DNA of 64,000 bases from Phocoenobacter atlanticus (GCF_030764225.1 NZ_JASAXH010000011.1), one strand, 5' to 3'. Counted from the first letter of the stretch, positions 1-7,635 are shown. Numbers and translations are program-made. Notes: generated from the sequence alone by a model not told the origin.

Positions 1-1
1 T

Positions 2-343
2 CCATTAACCTTATATTTCAAAACTGGATCTGCACACATTCAATTATCCACTACACAGAAGGAACGTTTAGTTCAAATTATAAGCTATTTGGATTATAAT
101 CCTTCTGCTAAAGCTGTAATTACGGGTCATACTGATAATACAGGTTCTCGTAATACAAATATCACCATTGCTAAAAAACGAGCTAAATTTGTAGCTGATT
201 ATTTTGCTAACAATGGTTTAAACAACAGTCAATTTATTATTGCTTCAAAAGGTTCAGATATGCCTATTGCAGATAATTCGACATCGGAAGGACGAGCAAA
301 AAATCGTCGTGTAACTATTACTATTGATAAAAACCCAAAATAA
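2..343 (+). CDS. OmpA-family protein, C-terminal domain (5' end outside window)
   Basis: The reading frame is open from the first bases (PLTLYFKTGSAHIQL...) to the stop at 341-343, so this is the 3' part of a longer gene, not a small TTG-started one. It shows the OmpA/MotB peptidoglycan-binding fold: a beta strand with FKTGSA, then VITGHTDNTGSRNTNI and a final SEGRAKNRRVTITI. The HTDNTG Asp and the NRRV Arg are the residues that hold diaminopimelate in this family. The domain would sit in the periplasm on peptidoglycan. The unseen N-terminus could be a beta-barrel, a lipoprotein anchor or a transmembrane segment. It lies 12 bases before the next gene, which has its own AAAGGAG site, so the two are probably one operon. 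Confidence 0.85.
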   Translation, partial: PLTLYFKTGSAHIQLSTTQKERLVQIISYLDYNPSAKAVITGHTDNTGSRNTNITIAKKRAKFVADYFANNGLNNSQFIIASKGSDMPIADNSTSEGRAKNRRVTITIDKNPK

Positions 344-355
344 AGGAGAAAGATT

Positions 356-1054
356 ATGTTTTGTTGGATTATTCCATTAATTGTAGGTATCTTAAGTGCA
401 TTACTAGGCTATTTAATTGGTCGTAATAAACATACCGATTGTAACAAAAAAATTGCAGAGCTATCTGAAAAAAATGATGAACTAAGTAAACAACTTAAAA
501 ATTGTAAAGAAGATTTAGAAAAAAGTAAGCAAGAATTAGTGAGAACGAAATCTCAATTAAATAGTAATAACCAAGCAAACTTTTCTGCAAAATCAAGTTT
601 TTCAGAAAAGAAAGATAAAGAAAATGTAACTGGATTTTTTGCACGAACAGTCGCTGCAGGTACTAGCGTATTTGAGGCAACAAAAACGAAGGCAGAAGAG
701 AAAATTTCTGATATTTCTTCAAAAATAAATAATGAAGAAAAAGAAAGTGTATCTAATCAAGAAGCACAAACAATATTTGGTCGTGTAATTGAACAAGATG
801 ACTTAACCATTATTGAAGGAATTGGTCCTCGAGCAGTTGAATTCTTTGGTGAAGAAGGTATTACAACTTGGAAACAAATTAGTGAAATGACACCTGAAGC
901 CTGTAAAAAAATTCTTGTAAAAGCAGGTGGACGCTTTGCTAAACAAGATCCAACAACTTGGCCAGAGCAAGCAAAACTTGCCGTAAATGGAGAATGGAAA
1001 AAACTATTTGATTGGCAAGAAATACTTGATGCAGGGGAAATTCCTAAAAAATAA
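356..1054 (+). CDS. Membrane-anchored coiled-coil protein with C-terminal helix-hairpin-helix domain
   Basis: 232 residues. An N-terminal membrane segment (about residues 3-22, IIPLIVGILSALLGYLIG) is followed by basic RNKH, suggesting the rest is cytoplasmic by the positive-inside rule. Residues about 30-70 are heptad-like and charged (coiled coil), 75-140 are a low-complexity linker, and 150-232 hold a helix-hairpin-helix-like module (LTIIEGIGPRAVEFFGEEGI, then a second helical pair with WKQISEMTPEACKKILVKAGGRF). The IEGIGP hairpin resembles HhH motifs that contact DNA or protein. No catalytic residues are recognised. A clear AAAGGAG lies at 345-351. It directly follows the OmpA-type gene, so it may link an envelope protein to something inside. 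Function unknown. Confidence 0.75.
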   Translation: MFCWIIPLIVGILSALLGYLIGRNKHTDCNKKIAELSEKNDELSKQLKNCKEDLEKSKQELVRTKSQLNSNNQANFSAKSSFSEKKDKENVTGFFARTVAAGTSVFEATKTKAEEKISDISSKINNEEKESVSNQEAQTIFGRVIEQDDLTIIEGIGPRAVEFFGEEGITTWKQISEMTPEACKKILVKAGGRFAKQDPTTWPEQAKLAVNGEWKKLFDWQEILDAGEIPKK

Positions 1055-1105
1055 GATAAGGTAAAATAAATTTTTTACTCTATAAAAGTATGTAAGTTAA
1101 AAATA

Positions 1106-1134
1106 AGGGCTGAATTTCAGCCCTAAATTAATTT
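1106..1134 (+). terminator. Probable terminator of the OmpA/HhH pair
   Basis: Perfect 9-bp stem AGGGCTGAA/TTCAGCCCT (1106-1114, 1116-1124) 50 bases after the stop codon. The following tail is AT-rich rather than a pure T run, so strength is uncertain. Confidence 0.6.
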
Positions 1135-1349
1135 ATCTTTCAATGAAAGATAAAAATATGGTATCAAATAACTTTAAAAAATAAGCTTGATGTTAATTCT
1201 AATCACAATAAAGCTCCAAATTGTAAAAATAGCGACCAACTAACTAGTCACTTATTTCAATACTGAAAATAACCTTTTATTTACAGCAGTGCAAGATCAT
1301 ACTTTAATTAGAGCAAGATAGTGTTTAAAATCTAATAAAGCAACGGATT

Positions 1350-1447
1350 ACGAATTACGAATTACGAATTACGAATTACGAATTACGAATTACGAATTAC
1401 GAATTACGAATTACGAATTACGAATTACGAATTACGAATTACGAATT
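1350..1447. repeat. 14 tandem copies of the heptamer ACGAATT
   Basis: Fourteen perfect, uninterrupted 7-bp units, with a partial copy on the left. It lies in a gene-free stretch between two convergent genes. The plus-strand frames stay open through it but lack a start codon; the minus strand hits a stop every 21 bases, so it is not coding. Arrays of this sort change copy number by slipped-strand replication. Confidence 0.95.
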
Positions 1448-1450
1448 AAT

Positions 1451-1692
1451 CTAGGGTGAATATATAAACCGTAACGTCAAGGCATGCCTTGACGAATGGA
1501 TATTGTATATGGATTGGTATTCAAAAATTTGGGATAAATGTAACGATATTATAATTGTGTAAAATATATAAAAAAACAGGGCATGCCCTGTTTCTACGTA
1601 TATCGAGGGAATATATAAACCGTAGCGTCAAGGCATGCCTTGACGAATAAATATTCGTAATAGATTGGTATTCAGAAATGTGGAATAAATGC
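1451..1692. repeat. ~150-bp palindromic composite repeat, one full and one partial copy
   Basis: Each unit carries two perfect 20-bp palindromes: CGTCAAGGCATGCCTTGACG (1475-1494, 1626-1645) and AAACAGGGCATGCCCTGTTT (1574-1593), joined by an AT-rich linker of about 80 bases. The left palindromes of neighbouring units are 151 bases apart. The second unit breaks off in its linker, where a terminator begins. The same unit recurs at 3412-3740, on the other side of the neighbouring gene. Confidence 0.9.
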
Positions 1693-1698
1693 AGAAAT

Positions 1699-1727
1699 AA
1701 AAAGATGGGCATCAATCCCATCTTTTT
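1699..1727 (-). terminator. Intrinsic terminator of the repeat-protein gene
   Basis: Perfect 11-bp stem AAAAAGATGGG/CCCATCTTTTT (1699-1709, 1717-1727) with A/T runs on both sides, 19 bases beyond the stop of the minus-strand gene. It could act in both directions. Confidence 0.85.
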
Positions 1728-1745
1728 TATTAGTGCTAAATGATA

Positions 1746-3290
1746 CTAGATTACTGAAATAATATCAGGATCAATAATCAACGAATAATTAGTAGTGGTA
1801 TCATATATGTTAGTTGTTTTTTCTATTACTTCAGGAATAGGATCTTCACAAATCACAAAATCTTCTACTCCAGTAGTATCATATACGTTAGTTGTTTTTT
1901 CTATTACCTCAGGAATAGGATCTTCACAAATAATAAAATCTTCTACTCCAGTAGTATCATATACGTTAGTTGTTTTTTCTATTACCTCAGGAATGGGATC
2001 TTCACAAATAATAAAATCATCCACTCCAGTAGTATCATATACGTTAGTTGTTTTTTCTATTATCTCAGGAATGGGATCTTCACAAATAATAAAATCATCT
2101 ACTCCAGTAGTATCATATACGTTAGTTGTTTTTTCTATTACCTCCAGAATAGGATCTTCACAAATAATAACATCTTTTTTGAACTCTTCCGCTTTAGGTT
2201 CTTCTACTTTAGGCTCCTCTGCCTTAGGCTCTTCTGTCTTAGGTTCTTCTGCTTTAGGATCTTCTACCTTAGGCTCTTCTGCTTTAGGCTCCTCTGCTTT
2301 AGGCTCTTCTACCTTAGGTTCTTCTGTCTTAGGCTCTTCTTCCTTAGGCTCTTCTTCCTTAGGCTCTTCTTCCTTAGGCTCTTCTTCCTTAGGCTCTTCT
2401 GCTTTAGGTTCTTCTGCTTTAGGTTCTTCTGCTTTAGGTTCTTCTACCTTAGGTTCTTCTACCTTAGGTTCTTCTGCCTTAGGTTCTTCTGCCTTAGGTT
2501 CTTCTACCTTAGGTTCTTCTGCCTTAGGCTCTTCTGCTTTAGGCTCTTCTGCTTTAGGCTCTTCTGCTTTAGGCTCTTCTACCTTAGGATCTTCTGCTTT
2601 AGGCTCTTCTACCTTAGGATCTTCAGCCTTAAGTTCTTCTGCTTTAGGCTCTTCTACCTTAGGATCTTCAGCCTTAGGTTCTTCTGCTTTAGGCTCTTCT
2701 GCTTTAGGATCTTCAGCCTTAGGTTCTTCTGCTTTAGGCTCTGCTACCTTAGGCTCTTCTGCTTTAGGATCTTCAGCCTTAGGTTCTTCTGCTTTAGGCT
2801 CTTCTACTTTAGATTCTTCCGCTTTAGGCACTTCAGTTTTTGAGTCATTATTAATGAATGAAAATGCACCGAATGTTGCACCTAGACCTAAGACTGTACT
2901 ACCGATCACACCCGTGCTTAATACACTATTTTCACCCATTGTTTCAGCTATATTTGAACCATTTAATAGTGCGACACTTTCAGATGTTTGTGAACTCAAC
3001 ACACTTAGATCGCTACCTAATAGTTCAGATGCTTCTGCACTCTCAAGTGTTTTTGTACCAATAATATGTCCCGAAGTAGGATCAATTTCAAGTAACTGAA
3101 TAGATTTTCCTTGCTGTGAATTTAAGAGTAAATGACGCGGTGTATCAAAATAATCTTCCACAGTCACCACTTTTCCATTATTTAATTTAATATGTAAATC
3201 ATTATTGATTTTATTCATTGATAAGATATTCTGTTTATCAAAAGGAAGAGAAACATACTTTGTCTGTCCTAAATTTTTAATTATTTGCAT
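1746..3290 (-). CDS. BapA-prefix-like protein with KAEEP pentapeptide and 26-residue repeats
   Basis: 514 residues in four parts. Residues 1-80 resemble the N-terminal prefix domain of BapA/LapF-type giant adhesins (NILSMNKINNDLHIKLNNGK). Residues about 125-148 are hydrophobic and glycine-rich (GVIGSTVLGLGATFGAF). Residues 151-370 are exactly 44 pentapeptides of the K-A/V/E-E-E/D-P type. Residues 375-499 are four full copies and one partial copy of a 26-residue unit, IICEDPIPEVIEKTTNVYD plus TTGVEDF, each with one cysteine. A 15-residue tail ends the protein. There are no Ig-like, RTX or other adhesin-body domains, no classical signal peptide and no type I secretion genes nearby. It may be a shortened adhesin or a surface spacer protein. 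Repeat units are multiples of three, so copy changes would keep frame. Localisation is inferred. Confidence 0.7.
   Translation of the reverse strand: MQIIKNLGQTKYVSLPFDKQNILSMNKINNDLHIKLNNGKVVTVEDYFDTPRHLLLNSQQGKSIQLLEIDPTSGHIIGTKTLESAEASELLGSDLSVLSSQTSESVALLNGSNIAETMGENSVLSTGVIGSTVLGLGATFGAFSFINNDSKTEVPKAEESKVEEPKAEEPKAEDPKAEEPKVAEPKAEEPKAEDPKAEEPKAEEPKAEDPKVEEPKAEELKAEDPKVEEPKAEDPKVEEPKAEEPKAEEPKAEEPKAEEPKVEEPKAEEPKAEEPKVEEPKVEEPKAEEPKAEEPKAEEPKEEEPKEEEPKEEEPKEEEPKTEEPKVEEPKAEEPKAEEPKVEDPKAEEPKTEEPKAEEPKVEEPKAEEFKKDVIICEDPILEVIEKTTNVYDTTGVDDFIICEDPIPEIIEKTTNVYDTTGVDDFIICEDPIPEVIEKTTNVYDTTGVEDFIICEDPIPEVIEKTTNVYDTTGVEDFVICEDPIPEVIEKTTNIYDTTTNYSLIIDPDIISVI
1794..2168 (-). repeat. 78-bp repeats coding a 26-residue unit, 4.8 copies
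   Basis: Direct repeats within the BapA-prefix-like gene, residues 375-499. The copies differ by a few substitutions (ILE/IPE, VDD/VED), so they are close but not identical. Confidence 0.95.
2181..2840 (-). repeat. 15-bp repeats coding 44 KAEEP-type pentapeptides
   Basis: Residues 151-370 of the same gene. Variants are interspersed (KVEEP, KAEDP, KTEEP), with a run of four KEEEP. The coding is rich in Lys, Glu and Pro, which favours an extended, rigid rod. Confidence 0.95.
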
Positions 3291-3332
3291 AAGATACCCT
3301 CTTTTTTAATTGAACTTTACAATAGTGCATTT

Positions 3333-3361
3333 ATTATACACTCATTGTGCAAAAAAAAAAC
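3333..3361 (-). promoter_or_regulatory. Candidate promoter with an A10 homopolymer at the -35 position
   Basis: Read on the minus strand, a perfect TATAAT lies at 3338-3333, about 43 bases before the ATG of the repeat protein. With a 17-base spacer the -35 hexamer falls on 3361-3356, inside a run of ten A on the plus strand (3351-3360). No good -35 hexamer is seen, so spacing over the tract may set promoter strength. Inferred only. Confidence 0.4.
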
Positions 3362-3411
3362 GATTTTATTTTTTGTTTCATATTAATGATAATTTTGTAT
3401 ATATCTGCCCG

Positions 3412-3740
3412 CCTGTATATAAAAAACAGGGTATGCCCTGTTTATACGTATATCGGGTAAACACACAACCGTAGCGTCAAGGCATGCCTTGACGAATAAA
3501 TATTCGTAATAGATTGGTATTCAGAAATATGGAATAAATGTAACGATATTATAATTGTGTAAAATATATAAAAAAACAGGGCATGCCCTGTTTCTACGCA
3601 TATTGGGTGAACACAAAAACGTAGCGTCAAAGCATGCCTTGACGAATAAATATTGTAATGGATTGGTATTTAGAAATTTGGGATAAATGTAACGATATTG
3701 CAATTGTGCAAAATATATAAAAAACAGGGCATGCCCTACT
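3412..3740. repeat. ~150-bp palindromic composite repeat, one full and two partial copies
   Basis: Same unit as at 1451-1692. Right-arm palindromes are at 3424-3443 (one base changed), 3574-3593 and 3722-3737 (truncated). Left-arm palindromes are at 3475-3494 and 3625-3644 (one base changed), exactly 150 bases apart. Orientation matches the copies downstream of the gene, so gene and flanks form a direct-repeat-bounded block of about 2 kb. Confidence 0.9.
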
Positions 3741-3853
3741 TCTTGTTTACAGCTTTTTGTAAATTTTTAGAAACATCTTACCGCTTATTTCCACAATATA
3801 ATTTAATATGATAAAATCAGAAAACCATTTTAGTTTAAAAATAGATAGTTATT

Positions 3854-5278
3854 ATGATGCAATATTCTTCTCAGTTTAAAAATGCTAAGGTCTTAGTGCT
3901 TGGTGATGTAATGTTAGATCGCTATTGGTTTGGTGCAACAAATCGTATTTCTCCTGAAGCGCCTGTTCCAGTGGTCAAAGTTCAAGATATTGAAGAACGC
4001 GCAGGTGGTGCAGCGAATGTGGCAATGAATATTGCGGCATTAAATGTTCCTGTTACTTTGCACGGTTTAATTGGTCAAGATGATGCTGGAAATGCTTTAG
4101 ATAAATTATTAAATGCACATCATATTCAAAACAATTGTGTTGCTTTGGCAACGCACCCAACCATTACAAAACTAAGAGTACTTTCTCGCCATCAGCAATT
4201 GCTTCGTTTAGATTTTGAAGAAAATTTTTATCATACAGCAAGCCAATCTTTATTAGAAAAATTAACCAATGAAGTTGCTCAATATGGGGCATTGGTTTTA
4301 TCTGATTATGGCAAAGGGACTTTAGATGCAGTGCAAGATATGATAAAAATTGCTCGTAAAGTGAATGTACCTGTATTAATAGATCCAAAAGGCACTGATT
4401 TTGAGCGTTATCGTGGCGCCACTCTTTTAACCCCTAATATGACTGAATTTGAAGCCGTTGTTGGTAGTTGTAAAAACGATAATGATATCATTGAAAAAGG
4501 CTTAAAATTAATGGCTGATTATGACTTCTCTGCTCTATTGGTCACACGTTCTGAAAAAGGAATGACATTGTTACGTCCTAATCAAGAAGCTTACCATTTA
4601 CCTACTTTAGCAAAAGAAGTTTTTGATGTAACAGGTGCTGGCGATACGGTAATTAGTGTGTTAGCAACCGCATTAGCTGATGGTCGAGGTTATGAAGAAG
4701 CTTGCTATCTTGCAAATGCCGCAGCAGGGGTTGTTGTGGGTAAATTAGGAACTTCAACATTAACACCAACGGAGCTTGAAAATGCCATTCATCAACGTGC
4801 CGAAACAGGATTTGGTATTGTCTCTGAAGAAGAATTAAAAGCTGTAATGAAAAAATCAAAACAATCAGGTGAAAAAGTTGTAATGACAAATGGTTGTTTT
4901 GATATTATCCATCCTGGACACGTGTCTTATTTAGAAAACGCAAGAAAACTGGGGGATCGTTTGATTGTTGCAGTAAACAGTGATAATTCAGTTAAACGTT
5001 TAAAAGGAGAAACTCGCCCTATTAATGATTTAAATTCAAGAATGACGGTTTTAGCAGGACTTTCTTCTGTCGACTGGGTCGTTGCCTTTGAAGAAGATAC
5101 CCCTCAACGTCTTATTAGTGAAATATTACCAGATCTATTGGTTAAAGGAGGCGATTACTGCCCTGAAGATATTGCAGGTGCTAAAGAGGTATGGAACAAC
5201 GGTGGCGATGTAAAAGTGCTTAACTTTGAAAATGGTTGTTCAACATCTAATATTATTAAAAAAATTCAAACATCTTAA
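3854..5278 (+). CDS. hldE: Bifunctional heptose-7-phosphate kinase / heptose-1-phosphate adenylyltransferase
   Basis: 474 residues, close to the E. coli length. The N-terminal half is a PfkB/ribokinase-type kinase: VLGDVMLDRYWFG at the start, GGAANVAMN, and the DVTGAGDTV anion-hole/catalytic-base motif near residue 260. The C-terminal third is a nucleotidyltransferase with TNGCFDIIHPGHVSYL (HxGH motif) and VNSDNSVKRLKG. The kinase makes D-glycero-beta-D-manno-heptose-1,7-bisphosphate and the second domain adenylates the heptose-1-phosphate, giving ADP-heptose for the lipooligosaccharide inner core. Cytosolic. The start is ATGATG at 3854; no strong Shine-Dalgarno sequence is visible. surA follows after 63 bases. 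Confidence 0.95.
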   Translation: MMQYSSQFKNAKVLVLGDVMLDRYWFGATNRISPEAPVPVVKVQDIEERAGGAANVAMNIAALNVPVTLHGLIGQDDAGNALDKLLNAHHIQNNCVALATHPTITKLRVLSRHQQLLRLDFEENFYHTASQSLLEKLTNEVAQYGALVLSDYGKGTLDAVQDMIKIARKVNVPVLIDPKGTDFERYRGATLLTPNMTEFEAVVGSCKNDNDIIEKGLKLMADYDFSALLVTRSEKGMTLLRPNQEAYHLPTLAKEVFDVTGAGDTVISVLATALADGRGYEEACYLANAAAGVVVGKLGTSTLTPTELENAIHQRAETGFGIVSEEELKAVMKKSKQSGEKVVMTNGCFDIIHPGHVSYLENARKLGDRLIVAVNSDNSVKRLKGETRPINDLNSRMTVLAGLSSVDWVVAFEEDTPQRLISEILPDLLVKGGDYCPEDIAGAKEVWNNGGDVKVLNFENGCSTSNIIKKIQTS

Positions 5279-5341
5279 AAATGAATGAACTTTTTTGCGC
5301 TCTATTACTCAAACAACCTATACTATACAATTAAAGGAATT

Positions 5342-6274
5342 ATGATGAAATTTAACTTTATAAAATCATCTTTTATTACATTTATCGCATTAATAACAAT
5401 GAGCCAATTCACTATTGCAAAAGAACGTGTCGTTGCATTAGTCGATGGCAATATGATTATGGAAAGCCAAGTTAAACATAACTTAAACAAACACACTAAC
5501 TATAAAAAAGCCCTTGAAAAAACCATTGATGATTATCTTATTCAAAAAGCTATTCAAGATGCAAATATTAGAATTGATTATGCTCAAGTTTATAAAGTGA
5601 TTGAAAATATTGCAGCTCAAAATGGCATCACTTATGGTCAACTTCTTGATGCATTGGATTATCAAGGTATTACATTAGATCAATATGCACAACAAATAGC
5701 AGAACAGATGAAAATGGAACAAGTGCGTCAGATCTCTATTGGTAAATCAATTCAAGTAGATCCTAAAGAAGTTCAGGCATTAGGCAAGAAGATGCTTGCA
5801 GAAGATCGGGCAAAAGGAAAAGTAAAAGAAGCAACAACAAAGCAGTACCGTGTTAGCCACATTTTAATTAAAACAAATCCCATTTTAAATGATAGACAGG
5901 CGAAACAAAAATTAACTCAAATTGTTGCAGATATTAAAGCAGGTAATATCACCTTTGAGAAAGCAGCTGAAAAAAACTCTCTTGATTATATTTCCGCTGC
6001 AGATGGTGGTGATTTAGGTTGGAATTTCCCTGAAGCTTACGATCCTCGTTTTGCAAAACGCATTACTTCAACAAAGGTCGGTGTCATTTCTGCGCCATTC
6101 CAATCTAAATTTGGTTGGCATATATTAAAAGTTACAGATATTCGTCAAAAAAATACCACTGAAAATGCTTATTTACAAAAAGCATATAAAAAACTGGTTG
6201 ATCAACAAGCTAGACGAGTATCGAAAGACTGGGTAAAAGCATTACGAAAAAATGCTGAAATTGAATATAAGTAG
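5342..6274 (+). CDS. surA: SurA-type periplasmic chaperone/peptidyl-prolyl isomerase, one parvulin domain
   Basis: About 310 residues from the ATGATG at 5342-5347, preceded by AAAGGA at 5333-5338. An upstream in-frame ATG at 5285 would add 19 residues before the signal peptide and is unlikely. The signal peptide runs KFNFIKSSFITFIALITMSQFTIA. The helical SurA core follows (ERVVALVDGNMIMESQV). One parvulin domain lies around residues 170-275 (YRVSHILIKTNP, GGDLGWNFPEAYDPRFA, FGWHILKVTDIR). E. coli SurA has two parvulin domains; the single-domain form is the one known from Haemophilus. It escorts outer-membrane beta-barrel proteins to the BAM complex. Confidence 0.92.
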   Translation: MMKFNFIKSSFITFIALITMSQFTIAKERVVALVDGNMIMESQVKHNLNKHTNYKKALEKTIDDYLIQKAIQDANIRIDYAQVYKVIENIAAQNGITYGQLLDALDYQGITLDQYAQQIAEQMKMEQVRQISIGKSIQVDPKEVQALGKKMLAEDRAKGKVKEATTKQYRVSHILIKTNPILNDRQAKQKLTQIVADIKAGNITFEKAAEKNSLDYISAADGGDLGWNFPEAYDPRFAKRITSTKVGVISAPFQSKFGWHILKVTDIRQKNTTENAYLQKAYKKLVDQQARRVSKDWVKALRKNAEIEYK

Positions 6275-6297
6275 TTTAATTTTTTAAATACTCTTCC

Positions 6298-6330
6298 TCC
6301 CTCACCAATTAAAACGTGAGGGATTTTTTA
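6298..6330 (+). terminator. Intrinsic terminator after surA
   Basis: Stem TCCCTCAC/GTGAGGGA (6298-6305, 6316-6323) followed by a run of T. It separates surA from the recA promoter. Confidence 0.88.
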
Positions 6331-6389
6331 TATAAAAACCGTGCTAAATTTAAATTTTTCGATAAAGATCGTAAAAATAAAAAAAACTA

Positions 6390-6418
6390 TTGCACTGTAT
6401 ATCCAAACAGTATATTAT
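6390..6418 (+). promoter_or_regulatory. recA promoter with LexA (SOS) box
   Basis: TTGCAC (6390-6395), 17 bases, then TATTAT (6413-6418) gives a sigma-70 promoter. CTGTATATCCAAACAG at 6395-6410 fits the LexA consensus CTGT-N8-ACAG exactly at the conserved ends and covers the spacer, so bound LexA would block RNA polymerase. The recA ATG is 40 bases downstream. Confidence 0.88.
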
Positions 6419-6457
6419 TCTCTTCAACAAATTAGATTACATTAACAAGGATCAATT

Positions 6458-7570
6458 ATGGCTGAGAAAAAACCATCAAAAAATACTAAAGTTCAAGTTA
6501 ACAAAACATCAGAAGATAAAAGTAAAGCACTAGAAGCAGCACTTGCTCAAATTGAAAAACAATTTGGCAAAGGTACAGTAATGCGTTTAGGAGAAAATAA
6601 AAAACTGGATATTGAAGCAGTTTCAACAGGTTCATTAGGTCTTGATATCGCTTTAGGTATTGGTGGCTTACCAATGGGGCGTATTGTTGAAATTTATGGT
6701 CCCGAGTCTTCTGGTAAAACAACGCTTACCCTTTCTGCTATTGCACAAGCACAAAAATTAGGAAAAACTTGTGCTTTTATTGATGCAGAACACGCATTAG
6801 ATCCTGTATATGCAACAAAACTAGGCGTAGATACTAAAGAATTATTAATTTCACAACCTGATCACGGAGAACAAGCATTAGATATTTGTGATGCTTTAGT
6901 TCGCTCAGGAGCTGTTGATGTGATTGTTGTCGATTCTGTTGCTGCTCTAACACCAAAAGCTGAAATTGAAGGTGATATGGGTGACTCTCATATGGGATTA
7001 CAAGCACGTTTAATGTCTCAAGCATTACGTAAACTAACTGGAAATATCAAGAATGCTAACTGTCTTGTTATCTTTATTAACCAAATTCGTATGAAAATTG
7101 GTGTAATGTTTGGCAATCCTGAAACAACAACAGGGGGTAACGCACTTAAATTCTATGCTTCAGTTCGTTTAGATATCCGTCGTTCTACGCCAATCAAAAA
7201 TGGTGATGAAATCATCGGGAATGAAACAAAAGTAAAAGTAGTTAAAAATAAAGTAGCCCCACCATTCCGTGAAGCGTTCTTTGATATTATGTATGGCGAA
7301 GGTATCTCAAAAACAGGCGAATTATTAACACTCGCTGTAAACCACAAAATGATCAATAAAGCAGGGGCTTGGTTCTCTTATGAAGGAGAAAAAATTGGTC
7401 AAGGAAAAGCAAATGCCATTAAATGGTTAACGGAAAACCCTGAAATAACGGATAAAATTGAAGCAAATATTCGTGATTTGCTAATGAATAAAAAAGAAGC
7501 AGATTTTATTGAAGAAATAAAATTAGAAAAAATAAAAGAAGAAATAGAAGCCTCTGAAGAAGAATTTTAA
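6458..7570 (+). CDS. recA: Recombinase RecA
   Basis: 370 residues, somewhat longer than E. coli RecA because of a Lys/Ser-rich N-terminal extension of about 14 residues. The Walker A motif GPESSGKTT is at residues 81-89, the Walker B region is DVIVVDSVAALTP, and loop L2 follows FINQIRMKIGVMFGNPETTTGG. The tail is acidic (EEIEASEEEF), as is usual for regulating RecA-DNA binding. It polymerises on single-stranded DNA for strand exchange and triggers LexA self-cleavage. In a naturally competent family it is also needed to recombine incoming DNA. The start is preceded by AAGGA. Expression is SOS-controlled through the LexA box; recX follows. Confidence 0.98.
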   Translation: MAEKKPSKNTKVQVNKTSEDKSKALEAALAQIEKQFGKGTVMRLGENKKLDIEAVSTGSLGLDIALGIGGLPMGRIVEIYGPESSGKTTLTLSAIAQAQKLGKTCAFIDAEHALDPVYATKLGVDTKELLISQPDHGEQALDICDALVRSGAVDVIVVDSVAALTPKAEIEGDMGDSHMGLQARLMSQALRKLTGNIKNANCLVIFINQIRMKIGVMFGNPETTTGGNALKFYASVRLDIRRSTPIKNGDEIIGNETKVKVVKNKVAPPFREAFFDIMYGEGISKTGELLTLAVNHKMINKAGAWFSYEGEKIGQGKANAIKWLTENPEITDKIEANIRDLLMNKKEADFIEEIKLEKIKEEIEASEEEF

Positions 7571-7579
7571 TTTTATCCT

Positions 7580-7614
7580 CTCTTTCCCTCACTCAATTTT
7601 TATGAGGGAAAGAG
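7580..7614 (+). terminator. Hairpin between recA and recX (attenuator-like)
   Basis: Perfect 12-bp stem CTCTTTCCCTCA/TGAGGGAAAGAG (7580-7591, 7603-7614) with no T run after it. Read-through into recX would be partial, giving much more RecA than RecX, as in other gammaproteobacteria. Confidence 0.6.
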
Positions 7615-7635
7615 CCATCTACCTTAAAGTAATTT

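Noticed and set aside
1341..1450. Heptamer array as part of a phase-variable coding gene
   Set aside because: No start codon leads into it on the plus strand and the minus strand has a stop in every 21 bases.
1521..1721. Small minus-strand frames (also 3442-3630 and 3521-3703) with shared RRNRACPVFLYI and SRHALTLR strings
   Set aside because: They are translations of the palindromic composite repeats. The similarity between them is the DNA repeat itself, and they lack start signals.
1795..3099. 434-codon plus-strand open frame coding SSALGSSTLG repeats
   Set aside because: It is the exact antisense of the repetitive minus-strand gene. Repeat units in multiples of three keep it open by chance; it has no credible ribosome site or known domain.
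1451..3740. Possible CRISPR array or spacer-like arrangement
   Set aside because: The repeats are 20-bp palindromes inside ~150-bp near-identical units with similar, not unique, linkers, and no cas genes are present.
5281..5334. 17-codon frame between hldE and surA as a leader peptide
   Set aside because: It lacks a ribosome site and any regulatory codon run; it overlaps nothing informative.
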